From assembly GCA_030141605.1 (NCBI GenBank), contig JAQGDQ010000084.1, positions 481,001-545,000 on the forward strand: a stretch of 64,000 nucleotides of DNA. The letters run 5' to 3'. Positions within the stretch are counted from its first letter, which is position 1, and each line of letters starts with the position of its first letter. This document shows positions 1 to 10,661 of the stretch, one piece after another. The notes under the pieces are model-generated. The model had not been told where the DNA came from, searched no databases, and saw only the letters and a program-made list of their open reading frames with translations. This DNA is from Tubiluchus corallicola. Lineage: Eukaryota > Priapulida > Priapulimorpha > Priapulimorphida > Tubiluchidae. Position numbers and translations under genes: made by a program.

Positions 1-510
1 ATCATTAAACGTTAACGATCTCTTGCCTTTATTTAAAGACAATGTTAGATAAATGCCCTTGCCGAAATTTCTACACCTTATCACCTTGGCAGTGTATCTC
101 ATGCAATGAAAAAAAGACATTCCAGTAACATTACATTTTCTAATAATACAAAATGAATCATCCTGTCTTTGGCGACATTAACCAGCCTACCAGAAGCCCA
201 AGGGTAAACGCGATACCAAAGCCAGGAAACTCACGAGGTCAGCGCAGAGAACTGCCTCGATTACGAAATACGATAGCGAACGACAACCCGGAAATACAAC
301 CGGAAGTGATAGCAAATTGACATCTAATTTTTTACTTTTTCATTAGCTGGTATTTAAATTGGTAGATTTATCAATCACCAATAAACTGCTATGCAGGTAT
401 GCTTTGTGTGATATTTGTATCTTCTTGTCCCTGCAGTGTTACATTTAACTGTTTTTATGTCACCAGGCTACAACTATGAATAGGTTATGAAATGTGATTT
501 TTTTCAATAG
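1..510. other. 5' stretch with no convincing gene
   Basis: This lies just upstream of the first recognised PAXBP1 exon and ends in its splice acceptor (TTTTCAATAG at 501-510). A 56-codon open frame starts with ATG at 153 and ends with TGA at 321-323. It is rich in Pro, Arg and Asn and does not resemble the N-terminus of PAXBP1. The missing 5' exon(s) of PAXBP1 may be in this stretch or, more likely, outside the window. I see no other structure here. Confidence 0.4.
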
Positions 511-633
511 GAGCTGACAAGTCTTCAGCTATGCCTGAAGTGAACACGCAGCAATCATTGCCAGGCGAATACAGTGACATTAAGATAAAGGAACTGAAGT
601 CGCTTGTTAAACCAAAGCCGGACTTTGAAAATG
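511..633 (+). CDS. PAXBP1: PAXBP1 exon a (first recognised)
   Basis: The acceptor TTTTCAATAG ends at 510 and the donor ATG|GTTAGA starts at 634. The exon starts at codon position 2 and ends after the first base of a codon. It reads ADKSSAMPEVNTQQSLPGEY and continues with an IKELKSLVKPKPDFEN-like stretch. The G-E-Y-S...I-K-E-L-K pattern is the conserved box before the IPDA box in this family. An ATG at 531 lies in frame, but the open frame runs through the acceptor phase, so I read this as an internal exon. Confidence 0.75.
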
Positions 634-3600
634 GTTAGAATTTAAAGATTTTCACATCTTTGTGTCAAACATTGATAAATGTTCCTGTGCATTGCTCTGT
701 GTAAGGCCGGCTTTAAAAAAATTTGTTTCTGCCTTACCTCATGACCGTCAAAAGATGTCAGTAGGGACTGAGGAAAAATTTTTTTTAAAAAAAACTTTTT
801 TAAAGTTTTGTCAATGCTTAAAGCTGAATCGTAGAATATTTAAAATCAGTTGAAATCAAAGTTTTGTTTTTTTCCCACTGGTTAACAGTAATGTTTTAAA
901 TGTTTTCAATGCACTTTGTTTTTAGTTTTGCATTACTAAATTATCGTATAATTATCGATTATTGTATAGTCTCTTTTTGTATCATGAATGCAGGTATGTT
1001 CTGATATTTATGGTATAAGCAGCAACAAAACTCGGCCATTAAAATTCGATACAATGAACATCATACAAGTGAAAACTGGTTTCTAAATACATGCTTATTT
1101 ATGACGGTGTGCACATGTGTGTGTGTGCGCGAGAGTGCATGTATGTGTGCTCGCATGTGTGTTCAGTTAAAACTAATATTTAATATTAGTACTGAATAGT
1201 GAACAAGGATTTGTTTATTACAAGATTCTGTTTTAGTAACACACCACACGAAGTTATTGTCAAATGTGCAAATGTCAATGTCGCCTAGTTAAGAAGCAAC
1301 TAAGTAGTGAAAGGGTTAATGACGAAATCACTCACAATCAAAATATTTTAAGAAGGCTTAATGGCCTGTTCCCGCCAAGTAACTCACAAGTGTGTTCAGA
1401 CCAGAGTGCAAAAGTTGTTGCGAGTTACTCTCCTACAGTAACTACGAGCTGACACTCAGTTCTCTATTCAATGCCAGAAACTTGCCAAGTAACTCGCAAG
1501 AGTGCTCAGACTAGAGAGCAAGTTTTGCTGCGAGTTACTCTCCTACAGTAAGCGTGAGCTGACGTTCACTTTTCTATTTGCTGCGAGAACTGTCGAGAGT
1601 AACTCATAAGTGTGTTCAGACTAGAGTACAAAACTTGCTGTGACAGTAAGCTTAAGCTCACATTCACTTTTGTGTCATTTCCCAATTGCGAGTTTGCTGT
1701 TAGAAATTCACCAGTCTGAATGTGCCGTAACATCATGAAAAACTTTCTTATTTTTTCTAATTTTTAGAAGTCGAGATTCAAATTCCCGAAGAAGAAGAAA
1801 GTCCGGAGGTACCGTTTATGAGCGTGTTAGAAACCGGTATCATACCCGATGCAAGAACTATATATGAGTTAAAGAAAAAACGTGAACAAGCACGTCAGCA
1901 GGGCAATGCCATGGCAGCTGCGGATTTTATATCCATTGAGAGAGAAGAAAAGGCTGAGAAATCTCGATTAATTAGGTTGATATTGATAAATTATTTTGCT
2001 ATAATTATTATTGCAACTCCAGTAGAGTAAATACAATGCATGTTAGTGATGGGCGATGTTGAAATTTTCTAATTCGATTACAATCTTGTTCTTGAAATTC
2101 GGTATCACGATTAATCTTTTGCGGCAGTATTTTAGTAATAGTCATATTTTTTAGTCATACTTTTTTAGTCATATTTTTTAGTCATACTTTTTTAGTCATA
2201 TTTTTAGTCATGTTTTTTTTAGTCATATTTTTCAAACATTACAGCACTGAAATATAGCATATCTTCATGGCTTTCGTCGCTGTCTGCCCTTTTTGTAGTT
2301 TAACTATTTTTGTAGTAACTATTTTTTATAGACATAAACTACTTTTATAGACACACACATTCATTAACTACTCTATTACTACGTCAACTACATGTCATGT
2401 GAAAATTAATAAAAAGCCCCAGTTTGCAACACTGCGGTTTGCAATTGTGTGCATTGTGTAAGATGAGAAAAACAAAGAAAAAACGTAAGTACTCCATTTA
2501 TTTGTGTTAAAACACTGCATTTTAGTCAGTGTGTAACAGGTGTATTTTGCTCTCGATTAACTGAATTACTGTTCAATCTCCGATTATATCGATTTATACT
2601 TGGTTGTAATCTCGATTAATCTATTAATCGTCCATCAGTAACGAATGTGCAATATGCAAGTAAATTTTGCAAACTGTAGAACATGTTCTTTCCTCCAATC
2701 TAATAAGTTTAACCATTTCTGCGATTTTATTCAAAATCCACAACCAATAATAGCGTATTCGCAGGATATCCTATATCTAGATGTCTACCGATCAGGAATT
2801 TTTGAAACTTATCCGATCCGATATATTTTTGTTTTGTGTAAACTTTTTCCCGATCATATATCGATCACTACTGTACAGTGTTCCCTCACTTATCGCAGGT
2901 GTTCCGTTCCAGGCCCACCCGCGATAAGTGAATTTCCGCGAAGTAGGGACGCTATATTTATTTTAGTAGTTATACACCCTCCCCACACTCTTATACATAA
3001 CCCTTTCCCATTCCCTTAATAACTTTTCCCATGCTGTACATGTACCTTTTAAAAAACTTTACTTAAATGTTCATAAAAATGTTCACAATCAACCAATCTT
3101 GTATTGTGTACAATCTCACGTCGGCAAGTGGCATCTCAAGCGGGCGCAAGTACTACATTTCGTTTTTGGTGTGTATTCATCTGCCGAATAAATACACTAT
3201 TTACTGCAAATCTATACATTACTGTACAATACGTACTACGCATGTGCAAAAATACTTTAGACAGAGTACCGCAAAAACGAACCGCGAAGTAGCGAGGGAA
3301 CACTGTATAGTTGTGATTTTTCCTCTGAACACATCACATTCGAAAATTTATGCTATTGGTATAGTTTGCAAATTCTTAGTACAGTTAACTCCGCATACTC
3401 AAAATCGCATAATTCGAATTTTCGCCTAACTCAAATAAAACAATATTACATATAATACATGTAATTTACTTCGCCTAACTCAAAAATACGCACAAACTAA
3501 ACTGCAGTATGTAAGATATTGACAACACTGTCATATTGTTCAACAGTATTGTTTACATGTCCTTTTGTAACATAAAATAATCGTGTTTCACTACATAATT

Positions 3601-6600
3601 TGTTATTCTTTATGTAATTGTCATTAAATCTCGTCATTTATGTATAGAAAGGTTGACTTTCTGCCTTCTATTAAGCTCGCCATCTGGAGGAGATTTTTAG
3701 AGTTTCTAAGCTGGAAAATGGTCAACTGCGGTTTCTGTGCCGCGGAAAATGGTTAACTTCATCTAACTCAAAGTTTTTTTCGGTCCAGTTGCATTTGAGT
3801 CATGCGGATTTTACTGTAGCAACAAAAAGAAAATGAATTAGTACAATTACTCTACAATACTTTGCTTCCTTTTCTTTTTTATTAGTATTGCTGCTCTTTA
3901 AAATAAGCACTTTTTGTGATGTCAGCAGTTCTTGCCTATACCTTGTAGATGTCTGATCAGATTTGTGGTGTTGAATGAAGGCTCATTTTTCCCCCAGAGA
4001 CTTTTCACAGTTTCTGATCTTTCGGAAAAATTCCCCATCATAAACACACAACACAATACGTACAGGTACAGTATCTTCGCAAATTTGCAGACTTGCGGAT
4101 TTGTGGTCATTAGGTTATGGAATCCGTAATCATTTTGCAGATTTGTGGATTGTGGATAGTGAATTATTTTACTGCAGATTTTTAAACCCGAAAATCCCGG
4201 ATTTTGCACAAAATTGTTGCATGCAAAATCCACTTATGTAAAGTAAATTTTCAAGTGTTTGTAAAAAAGTTTCCCAGTTTCAGCTTGTTAAGCATTCTCT
4301 TCAGCATTAAAAGGCTTTAATGCACTAATCATCACTACTTTAATTTAAGATGTCCTCATCACCTCTTGCCTTTTACTGCATCCTGATATTTTACCTAGAA
4401 ATTCCTAGACACAAATCATTACTCATAATTGCAAATATTATAGTTTTTTACTCGAGCCTATTATGGTTTGTAGAGTGAAGGGCATCATATGGTCGAGTGA
4501 TGTACTATGTACATCGTTCTGATTGAGTCGTCGTTGAAGGTTTGTACAAGCAAAATTGGGGTCTCGCTAGTAATGTATCATTGTTTCGCTGTAATAACTG
4601 TAATATAACTATAATAACTATAATATATTTCATACATGGAAATGGTTTTAACAAGGGCACACATAGCAAGCCTAGTTAATTTGTTGCAAATTTAATGAGA
4701 TTCAAATTTCACTCAATCTGGGGCTTTTGCGGATGCGGATAAGTACAGTTACAGATGAGGATATGAACAATTACGGATTGTGTGGTTGCATATAAACGAG
4801 AAAGTGTTAACCGGCCATCTCTGACGTGTATTTGATGCTTTCATGAAACCGCTTGAAATTTTGGAAAAGCAGAAGCAAAACATTAACTAATAAATCTAGT
4901 TTCATTTGACGCATAGTCTAATTTAAATTTTAAGGACAAAGGTCAGTTATCAGTGCAAATCAGACAAGCAAGTTTTCTGATCATATCTTGGATCTGTTTC
5001 CCAATACCATTCGATTAAGCATTTCTAATTTAGTTGAATTCAGTGAGAATTCACACAACTTTTTGAATAATAAAAATACTCTGTGTTTACAGGGAAGATG
5101 ACAATGACCACAGTGATGATGACGACGACTGCAAACGTATGGGCTTTTCCACCAACGAAGCCGCCGAACAGCGCAGAGCAGTGCGGGCAAACTTTTTGGC
5201 AGTCGAGCACGGAGACTCGGATGAAGAACGGGATGAGGAATTTGACCAGTGGGAGAAAGAGCAGATTCGTAAAGGTGTCAGTATTCCTCAGGTGTGTTCA
5301 CGCTTCCAGTTTTATCATCTAATGTAATATTAGTTTGTATCTTTGACCAACCATGGCCATTTGACCAACCATAGCCACTTGATCAACCATAGCCATTTGA
5401 CCAGCCATAGCCATCTGCCATATTAGAAAACACGGACATTTGAAGTTACCAGAAATCGTTTTCTAGCATGTTCTGACAATGACTGGACAATGATATCATT
5501 ATTATTTCATTTCTGTAGTCAGTGCCACCCCACCTCCCAACCCAAGCAAAAATGTAATGATTAGCAAAAAAAGTGATAGCAGCCTGTCATCCTTGTTAAA
5601 CTGCTAAAAAATTATATTAATTCGTAATGTGTTACATGATTTTACTGTAATGTAATGTAAAATGTAATGTAAAATTTATCAACACAGCACATTACATCAT
5701 TTAAAATGTCAGCACGCTGAACAATAAAATACATTTAAAATCCGTAAGATACGTGAAATTTTAAAAGACATTAAAAATTAAAAATAATTCATCATAAAAT
5801 TTACAATCTAAACAAATGTGTTTTAAGATGTTGTTTAAAACAATCTAATGAATTTGTAGAACATATAGCAACGGGTAAGTTATTCCAGAGACGTGGAGCT
5901 CAGACAGAAAAAGCTTATTCACCATAGAATACTGTATTAGGAATAATGTGTTTTAACATCTACTGTGTTGAGTGCGAGGTACTTTTATTGTATTTATCAC
6001 GAGCTAAGCTTCGCCTATGAGTTTTTAAGTGCAATAATTTCGAATTCTGGTAAAAGTACTCTTATCTTGTACAAAAGCCTGCTTGTCTGGCATGTCACTT
6101 ATTGAATGTTAGTGAACATGAATTGGCATTGCATGAGTAAGAAATTTATGGCAGCAGCAGCAGCTGTTTCCACTTATTTAGTATCAAAGTATTTATTCGC
6201 ACGTTAACTCCTTCAGGTCATCACCTTTTCGAAGTAGGTCTTATAAGACCTTTGACTTTCTGCTACTGTATGAGCACAGACATAACTAAATGATTATAAA
6301 TTAGGTGCTGTTCTATTCAGGAGAATCTCAGCTGTCTAATCATGGTGTTTGTTTAAACATTTATAAGTGATTTAATTGGATAAAGTTGAGAAAAACACGC
6401 CATTTTCAGGCACTCCAACTTAGCCTATTGAGTCGCTTAGTCTGGTGTACACTTGCGTGATCGTACACACTATTTTATTGATCGCCTGCTTGCTACAACC
6501 CAAGTTGTGCAGTGTTCTGCTGCTATTCGAGGAAAAACCAACTGATCAGCCAATGACAAATTAAGGTCATCTTATCTTTTAACAGAAATTTCTCCTTAAA

Positions 6601-9252
6601 AACAGAGTTGACTTGAAGCCAAAGTTTATGGGAGTGTTGTGTCTGGATAGTTGAAATTTTCTGCATTAGCTGATTTCACACAAGTGATACTGTACATTGT
6701 TACAGTGCAAACACTGCAGTTACTGAAAGCTTTTTTCAATTTTTTTGTCAAAAGGAGATTTTTAATTTGTCTAAGATACTCCAATGCATTTCATATGAAA
6801 TTTTGCATGAAATCCCATTATGTGAGAAATAGAAACCTACAAAAATTATTAAATATAATGTAACTGCTGCTTAATGAGAGCAGTTTTTCGCGAACCCTTG
6901 CAAAATACAGCAAACGCTTGCTGTCCTGAGGGAGTTAAGAAAAAAATTTGCAGTACATTGACAATTAAAGAGTAAATTCGAAGCTCTATTTTTCATCTTT
7001 TATCCTTCGAGAAATTATATTTTTTGTTTCACATTGAGAACTGAGTAAACTGATGCCTAAGAAGTGAAAAATGATCATAGCGGTGAATATTTTTTGCTTA
7101 CGAATGTTTCACCTTCCTGGCTTTTATTGAATTTATTTGTTTTACTACTGATCGTTTGTCATTGTTTGGCTTTCATTTATGGCGTAGGTGCAAGTTGGCA
7201 ATTTTTGCATATTCAGTTTTTTTATAATAGTTATTTCATTAGATAAATTATTTAGTGATAACTAATAATTTACCTACTTGTAGTGATACTTGACGTACAG
7301 AAAGATTGTCTCGTAGACTTGTAGAAATAGTATCTAAAGATTTCATTCATAACACAGCTGATTATTTTCTTTAGTCTGTGATAGTAAAAGCAATCTTTGC
7401 ATGTGACAAAGATTTAGTAAAACTTGCCAACTTCTCTTGTTCTGTGTTGTAAACAGCACGAAAACAACAAAACATAAATTTCTCCACTAACGTTGAAGTA
7501 ACTCGTTTACAATATTTCTATGTGTGAACGTTTCAAACTTTCTGTTAAGTTTATCGTGTATTTCAGGTTCAAACCTCACAGCAGCCTCAGCCAGTGTCGG
7601 ACTACTATCAGCAATACTTATATCAGCAGCAGAGTAACATTTTCCAACCTCAGCCTGCAGTTTACGATCATCTGAAGTCTGATTCTAGTTTCGACCGACC
7701 TACAGCCAAGAAAGCAGTCGGCGCTCCATCCGTGACGTCTGATAATGTTATAACTAGTCTGAGAGACCGACTCGCAGATCTAGAAGAAGTGCACAAAGCT
7801 CACAAAAACGAACACGACTCGGTGCAAGATCGACTCATCTCCTGCGAATCGCACATTGTTGAACTGGAGAACGACGTTAGTAAGCTGGCGAGTAGATATC
7901 AATTCTTTCAAGAAATGCGCGGCTATGTGAACGATTTGGCCGACTGCCTTGCTGAGAAAATGCCCCAGATTGAGGCTTTGGATCACGCTATGCACTTATT
8001 GTTGAAAAACAGAGCTCAGAAGTTCCTTCTTCGACGACAAGCTGACATCAAAGACCAGTCTGATGACAACAGACCCGGAAAGCCGGTTATGCAAGGTTTG
8101 GAACTAGAGGAGAAGAGGCGACGTGTTGCAGAAAGGGAAGCGAGGCGAGCAAGAAGGAGGCGGGCAAGAGAGAAAGCGTTTATACTCGGAGAAATGCATA
8201 ATGAAGGAATGAGTAGTGATGATGAAGAGATGGAGTCGGAGATTGATAGGTTTAGAACTGAACAAACGAGAATTCTGACTGATGCTGGTTTAATTTTAGA
8301 AGATGTAGTCGATGATTTTTCGACGTTCAGAGGCATACGGACACAGTTCGAGAAGTGGAAACATAACTATGGCGACATATACCAGGAAGCATACATCTCT
8401 CTGTGCTTGCCAAAAGTGTTTACGCCATTACTAAAATTGCAGCTGATTGGATGGAATGCTTTAGAGAGTAGCAATGTGATGGACGAATGGGGTTGGTACG
8501 ATGATGTACTTATGTACGGTTTTGAGGAGAAGGCTGAGTTGAGCTCAGAGGATCCCGATACAAAACTCATCCCAAGTTTACTTGAAAAGGTTTTGCTGGT
8601 AAAGCTTGCTACTCAAATTGAGGATTTGTGGGATCCTCTTTCAAGTTCTCAGACTCTCAATTTGTGCAAGTTACTGAAAAAGCTCGTTTCGGACTATCCT
8701 ACGATGACCGGCGAAAGCAAAAACATGCAAGCTCTGTTACGTGCAGTGATTCGCAGGGTACGCGTGACTCTCGATGACGACGTTTTTATTCCCCTCTATC
8801 CAAAAAATTTGCTGGAGTTTAAAAATTCTCCCGCCAATCAGTTCCTACAGCGGCAGTTTTGGTCGTGTGTAAAACTATTGAAAAACGTAGTGCAGTTTAC
8901 GGGAATTCTTTCGGATACCGTTGTTCAGGAACTGGTGCTTGACTGCCTGTTAAACCGTTACATGCTGCTCGCATTGCAGACGTCAAACATGGGGCCCGAT
9001 GTTATCGAGAGGTGTAAAATAATTGCAACAACATTTCCGAAAAGTTGGTTTAAACATTTGACTGGAGACAGCACTTTGCCGAAACTCGAACCGTTTTGTA
9101 GGCTGATTGTTCACTTAGCTAATGTCAGTGCCAAACAAGCCGAAACCAGGAATAATGTATCCGAGTGTGAAGAGAATGTTAAACAATTGACTAAGTTATT
9201 GGTGACAATTTACGCAATGGATCATGCAGTTTCCCTTGGTAGTTTGGAATGA
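511..9252 (+). CDS. PAXBP1: PAXBP1/GCFC2 homologue (GC-rich sequence DNA-binding factor family), four joined exons, 5' incomplete
   Basis: Exons 511-633, 1768-1975, 5093-5291 and 7567-9252 join in one frame to give 737 residues plus TGA. Vertebrate PAXBP1 is about 917 residues, so the N-terminal part is missing. Seen in order: a GEYS...IKELK segment, the IPDARTIYELKKKREQAR segment, an acidic REDDNDHSDDDDD run, the WEKEQIRKGVSIPQ box, a Gln-rich linker, a coiled coil, a basic RRVAEREARRARRRR patch, an acidic SSDDEE run, and the C-terminal GCFC domain with LCLPK, LDDDVFIPLYPKN and QRQFWSCVKLL. These match vertebrate PAXBP1 in order and spacing. Known for the family: nuclear proteins. Vertebrate PAXBP1 links PAX3/7 to an H3K4 methyltransferase complex, and GCFC relatives associate with the spliceosome. 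Whether this copy does either is inference. Invertebrates usually have one PAXBP1/GCFC2-type gene, so the PAXBP1 versus GCFC2 assignment is less certain than the family. Confidence 0.93.
634..1767 (+). other. PAXBP1 intron with a tandem/inverted repeat
   Basis: GT...AG intron of 1,134 bases. It holds a short TG-rich run (about 1108-1165) and the ~112-bp tandem repeat at 1376-1680. I see no exon or RNA gene in it. The short open frames at 662-853 and 1264-1452 have no recognisable protein and are not called. Confidence 0.7.
1376..1680. repeat. ~112-bp tandem repeat, about 2.7 copies, each with an internal inverted repeat
   Basis: The phrases AAGTAACTC(G/A)CAAG, GTTCAGACTAGAG and GCGAGTTACTCTCCTACAGT recur in the same order from 1376, about 1486 and about 1598. 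Within a unit AGTAACTCGCA and TGCGAGTTACT are exact reverse complements, so each unit can fold into a hairpin with an 11-bp stem. The third copy is decayed. Confidence 0.75.
1768..1975 (+). CDS. PAXBP1: PAXBP1 exon b (IPDA box)
   Basis: The acceptor CTAATTTTTAG ends at 1767 and the donor ATTAG|GTTGAT starts at 1976. The exon starts with the last two bases of a split GAA codon and ends with two bases (AG) of an Arg codon finished by exon c. It encodes an acidic stretch (VEIQIPEEEESPEV) followed by SVLETGIIPDARTIYELKKK, the most conserved N-terminal box of the family (human: PGEIPDAAFIHAARKKRQMAR). The frame stays open 55 bases into the intron before TAA at 2028, so the donor rather than a stop ends the exon. 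Confidence 0.9.
2045..2640. mobile_element. hAT-like MITE, degenerate
   Basis: The left end reads TTAGTGATGGGCGAT and the right end, read in reverse, TTACTGATGGACGAT, giving a 13/15 terminal inverted repeat. Both ends are followed by ATTCGATTA/AATCTCGATT-type phrases. The TRGTGATGGGC start is typical of hAT elements. I cannot find a clean 8-bp target duplication. The interior includes a run of TTTTTTAGTCATA units (about 2145-2230). Confidence 0.5.
2145..2232. repeat. Short tandem repeat of (T)nAGTCATA
   Basis: Six copies of a 14-17 base unit TTTTTTAGTCATA with variable T length, inside the hAT-like MITE. Confidence 0.7.
2876..3305 (+). mobile_element. pogo/Tigger-like MITE, copy 1
   Basis: The ends are CAGTGTTCCCTCACTTATCG and, in reverse complement, CAGTGTTCCCTCGCTACTTC, each flanked by TA (2874-2875 and 3306-3307), the target of the Tc1/mariner/pogo superfamily. 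CAGTG(T/G)(T/A)CCCTCG ends are typical of pogo/Tigger elements. The second copy at 33087-33515 is in the opposite orientation and shares interior phrases such as GGCCCACCCGCGATAAGTGA. No transposase is present, so it is non-autonomous. Confidence 0.8.
3382..3816. mobile_element. Second pogo/mariner-type MITE family
   Basis: Ends CAGTTAACTCCGCATACTCA and, reversed, CAGTAAAATCCGCATGACTC, with TA on both sides (3380-3381 and 3817-3818). The interior repeats the phrase CGCCTAACTCAAA. It differs from the neighbouring element at 2876-3305 except for the CAGT start and TA target. No coding capacity. Confidence 0.7.
5093..5291 (+). CDS. PAXBP1: PAXBP1 exon c (acidic run and WEKEQIRKG box)
   Basis: The acceptor GTGTTTACAG ends at 5092 and the donor CCTCAG|GTGTGT starts at 5292. 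The first base finishes the Arg codon of exon b, and the exon ends on a full codon. It encodes REDDNDHSDDDDDCKRMGFS, then a linker, then EFDQWEKEQIRKGVSIPQ. Human PAXBP1 has REDENDASDDEDDDEKRR and ELSRWEQEQIRKGINIPQ in the same places. Apart from the human ATG-less context, the ATG-initiated frames across this exon in other phases are shadows. Confidence 0.92.
5345..5410. repeat. ~19-bp tandem repeat, about 4 copies
   Basis: TTGACCAACCATAGCCA repeats four times with single-base changes, 50 bases inside the intron. Confidence 0.8.
5635..5915 (-). mobile_element. Non-LTR retrotransposon 3' end (decayed)
   Basis: On the minus strand, 5915 to about 5800 reads APRLWNNLPVAICSTNSLDC and then FKQHLKTHLFRL, with one stop just before. 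The APRLWN(S/N)LP...S...FK..LKTHLF pattern is the C-terminal end of many CR1/Rex/RTE-type reverse transcriptases. At the low-coordinate side a TGTAATGTAA-type microsatellite (about 5635-5670) fits the 3' tail of such an element. Confidence 0.6.
7567..9252 (+). CDS. PAXBP1: PAXBP1 terminal exon (coiled coil plus whole GCFC domain)
   Basis: The acceptor GTATTTCAG ends at 7566, and the open frame runs 561 codons to TGA at 9250-9252. It continues SIPQ of exon c as VQTSQQPQ (human: INIPQVQASQ). By codon of this exon: Gln-rich linker 1-30, predicted coiled coil about 60-140 containing FQEMRGYVNDL, basic patch about 182-203, acidic SSDDEEMESE about 216-225, GCFC domain about 250 to the end with CLPKVFTPLLKLQLIGWN, LDDDVFIPLYPKNLLEF, FLQRQFWSCVKLLKN and LLNRYMLLALQ. 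The apparent start at 7594 is a GTG inside the exon, not a translation start. All of this is on one exon here, whereas vertebrate orthologues split it over many. Confidence 0.95.
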   Translation, partial: VQTSQQPQPVSDYYQQYLYQQQSNIFQPQPAVYDHLKSDSSFDRPTAKKAVGAPSVTSDNVITSLRDRLADLEEVHKAHKNEHDSVQDRLISCESHIVELENDVSKLASRYQFFQEMRGYVNDLADCLAEKMPQIEALDHAMHLLLKNRAQKFLLRRQADIKDQSDDNRPGKPVMQGLELEEKRRRVAEREARRARRRRAREKAFILGEMHNEGMSSDDEEMESEIDRFRTEQTRILTDAGLILEDVVDDFSTFRGIRTQFEKWKHNYGDIYQEAYISLCLPKVFTPLLKLQLIGWNALESSNVMDEWGWYDDVLMYGFEEKAELSSEDPDTKLIPSLLEKVLLVKLATQIEDLWDPLSSSQTLNLCKLLKKLVSDYPTMTGESKNMQALLRAVIRRVRVTLDDDVFIPLYPKNLLEFKNSPANQFLQRQFWSCVKLLKNVVQFTGILSDTVVQELVLDCLLNRYMLLALQTSNMGPDVIERCKIIATTFPKSWFKHLTGDSTLPKLEPFCRLIVHLANVSAKQAETRNNVSECEENVKQLTKLLVTIYAMDHAVSLGSLE

Positions 9253-9321
9253 CGTTGCAATTTCACTCGCATTTTTTGGAATCACTTTGCAAGTTTCTTC
9301 CCATTTTTCTGATAATTGGTA

Positions 9322-9327
9322 ATTAAA
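9322..9327 (+). terminator. Possible polyadenylation signal (ATTAAA) of PAXBP1
   Basis: ATTAAA lies 70 bases after the stop codon, the commonest variant of AATAAA. A GT/T-rich stretch follows (about 9370-9420). Other weak candidates exist, so cleavage could be further downstream. Confidence 0.4.
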
Positions 9328-10194
9328 GCCGTTATCATTAATGAAAAATTATTTATGTAAATATTATTTTAACAAAGTTGTTGTAAACTACATGTCCTTG
9401 TGGCTGATTTTTTTATGTTGCTTTTATGTATGACTTCAAAACATTTTAGTTGAACAGGACCTGAAAAGGAACTTCATTCAGCTTTAGTTGTGTGCTTGCA
9501 AAATCACACAGCTAAATATTCCATAAGTCTGGATGAAAACTAGTAATGCAATTGTGAAAAACTCTTATTTTCAAGCTCCTATGGTAGCTCACAGAAGCAG
9601 TCATTTTGCTTTGTGTTTTTTCTGTTGCTAAGCCCAGATCTTCGTCCAAAAGAGCCATTTACTGGATATAAACGTAACTTCAATGTGTTCTTGCAAAGTC
9701 CGTAGCAACCAACATTTATGTGGCTACTAAGTGTTTTGTAGAAACGCGACAAAAAACAATTGCTGACTTTAATAGTGATTTTCTCAAAGTTACGTTTTTC
9801 ACTGCATAGCCTGCTGCTCAACTTCCACGTGGAATATCTCAGCTTAGAAATAACATAGAGTGATGAGCTTGGTATCAAAATGATCCGCTTAATAGAGTTT
9901 CAGGATATGTGAATAACTAGAAAAGCTTAATTGCCGACTCCTGGACGATTTTGCTATGCAAGCAAGCAATTAGGAAAAAGACTTTTCTAATATTATTGTA
10001 AAAACAAATGTTATGCTTATAATCAACACCAAAAAGTTCAGGTGTGTTTTCAATGGATAGAATATGGCTGAATTTGCCCAGTGTTTTTTCATGTGGACGA
10101 GGTGGACACTTGGACGACATTAGTACAGACGTGAAAGGTATCGTAAAGAGGCAGCTTTAATAGGCTAAAAAATAATATTTTTCCGGAGATAGTG
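9328..10194. other. 3' flank of PAXBP1, no gene seen
   Basis: Open frames on the minus strand (9579-9878, 9917-10120) show no recognisable protein and no splice support. It may include the 3' UTR of PAXBP1. Confidence 0.5.
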
Positions 10195-10661
10195 AATAAG
10201 CCTTTTCACAGTTTTGTTGTGCACACGTGCTGTCACTGCAGGCCAAAGGTTAAATGTGCCACAGCAATGCATTTTAACTACAACCGGCACATGTGTGTAA
10301 AGCAAAGCCATCTGCCACATCAGTTCAGTAACTTCAGTTGTTTTACGTGGACTTTACATAATTATAATTTTAGTTAGTGCGTAGAGTGATCTGCTAGCAG
10401 AATCTTGGTTGGGAACAGGAAAAAATGAACTAGGTAAGCTTCTAGCTACCTGTTAAGACTGTTACTGTTACAACAGCATGGGCTGCGAGGCGTTGTCAAG
10501 CGTACGCAAATGTGTTGTCTGGTACACTTAACTTTTGACCGTTACTATTACCAATAGTATGTACTATGAGGCGTTGTCAAGTGTACACAAATGTGTTGTC
10601 TGCTACACTTAACCTTTGACCTTTGTTGATCATCATCAGTGGAACTATGAACAGGCTTATT
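10195..10661 (+). mobile_element. MITE family E (AATAAGCC ends), copy 1
   Basis: Starts AATAAGCCTTTTCACAGTTT. Copy 2 ends with the exact reverse complement of the first 19 of these bases. Inside, GGCCAAAGGTTAAATGTG near the left end and CACTTAACCTTTGACC near the right form a second, subterminal inverted repeat. The right part (GAGGCGTTGTCAAG...TTAACYTTTGACC) is duplicated in tandem in this copy (about 10478-10540 and 10568-10622). No coding capacity. Confidence 0.8.

Larger units (their letters stand above)
1976..5092 (+). other. PAXBP1 intron carrying three MITEs
   Basis: GT...AG intron of 3,117 bases. It contains a hAT-like MITE (2045-2640) and two pogo/mariner-like MITEs (2876-3305 and 3382-3816). 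The stretch 3900-4800 is AT-rich with repeated 'GCGGATTTGTGG'-like phrases on both strands and is probably another decayed repeat that I cannot classify. No additional exon is seen. Confidence 0.65.
5292..7566 (+). other. PAXBP1 intron with a retrotransposon end
   Basis: GT...AG intron of 2,275 bases. It holds a short tandem repeat (5345-5410) and a minus-strand retrotransposon 3' end (5635-5915). From about 6010 to 7566 I see no gene or clear repeat; the open frames at 6651-6863 and 7064-7246 are AT-rich chance frames. Confidence 0.65.

Noticed and set aside
7594-7596. GTG as translation start of PAXBP1
   Set aside because: It is an internal Val codon; the frame continues upstream to the acceptor at 7566 and joins exon c in phase with conserved residues on both sides.
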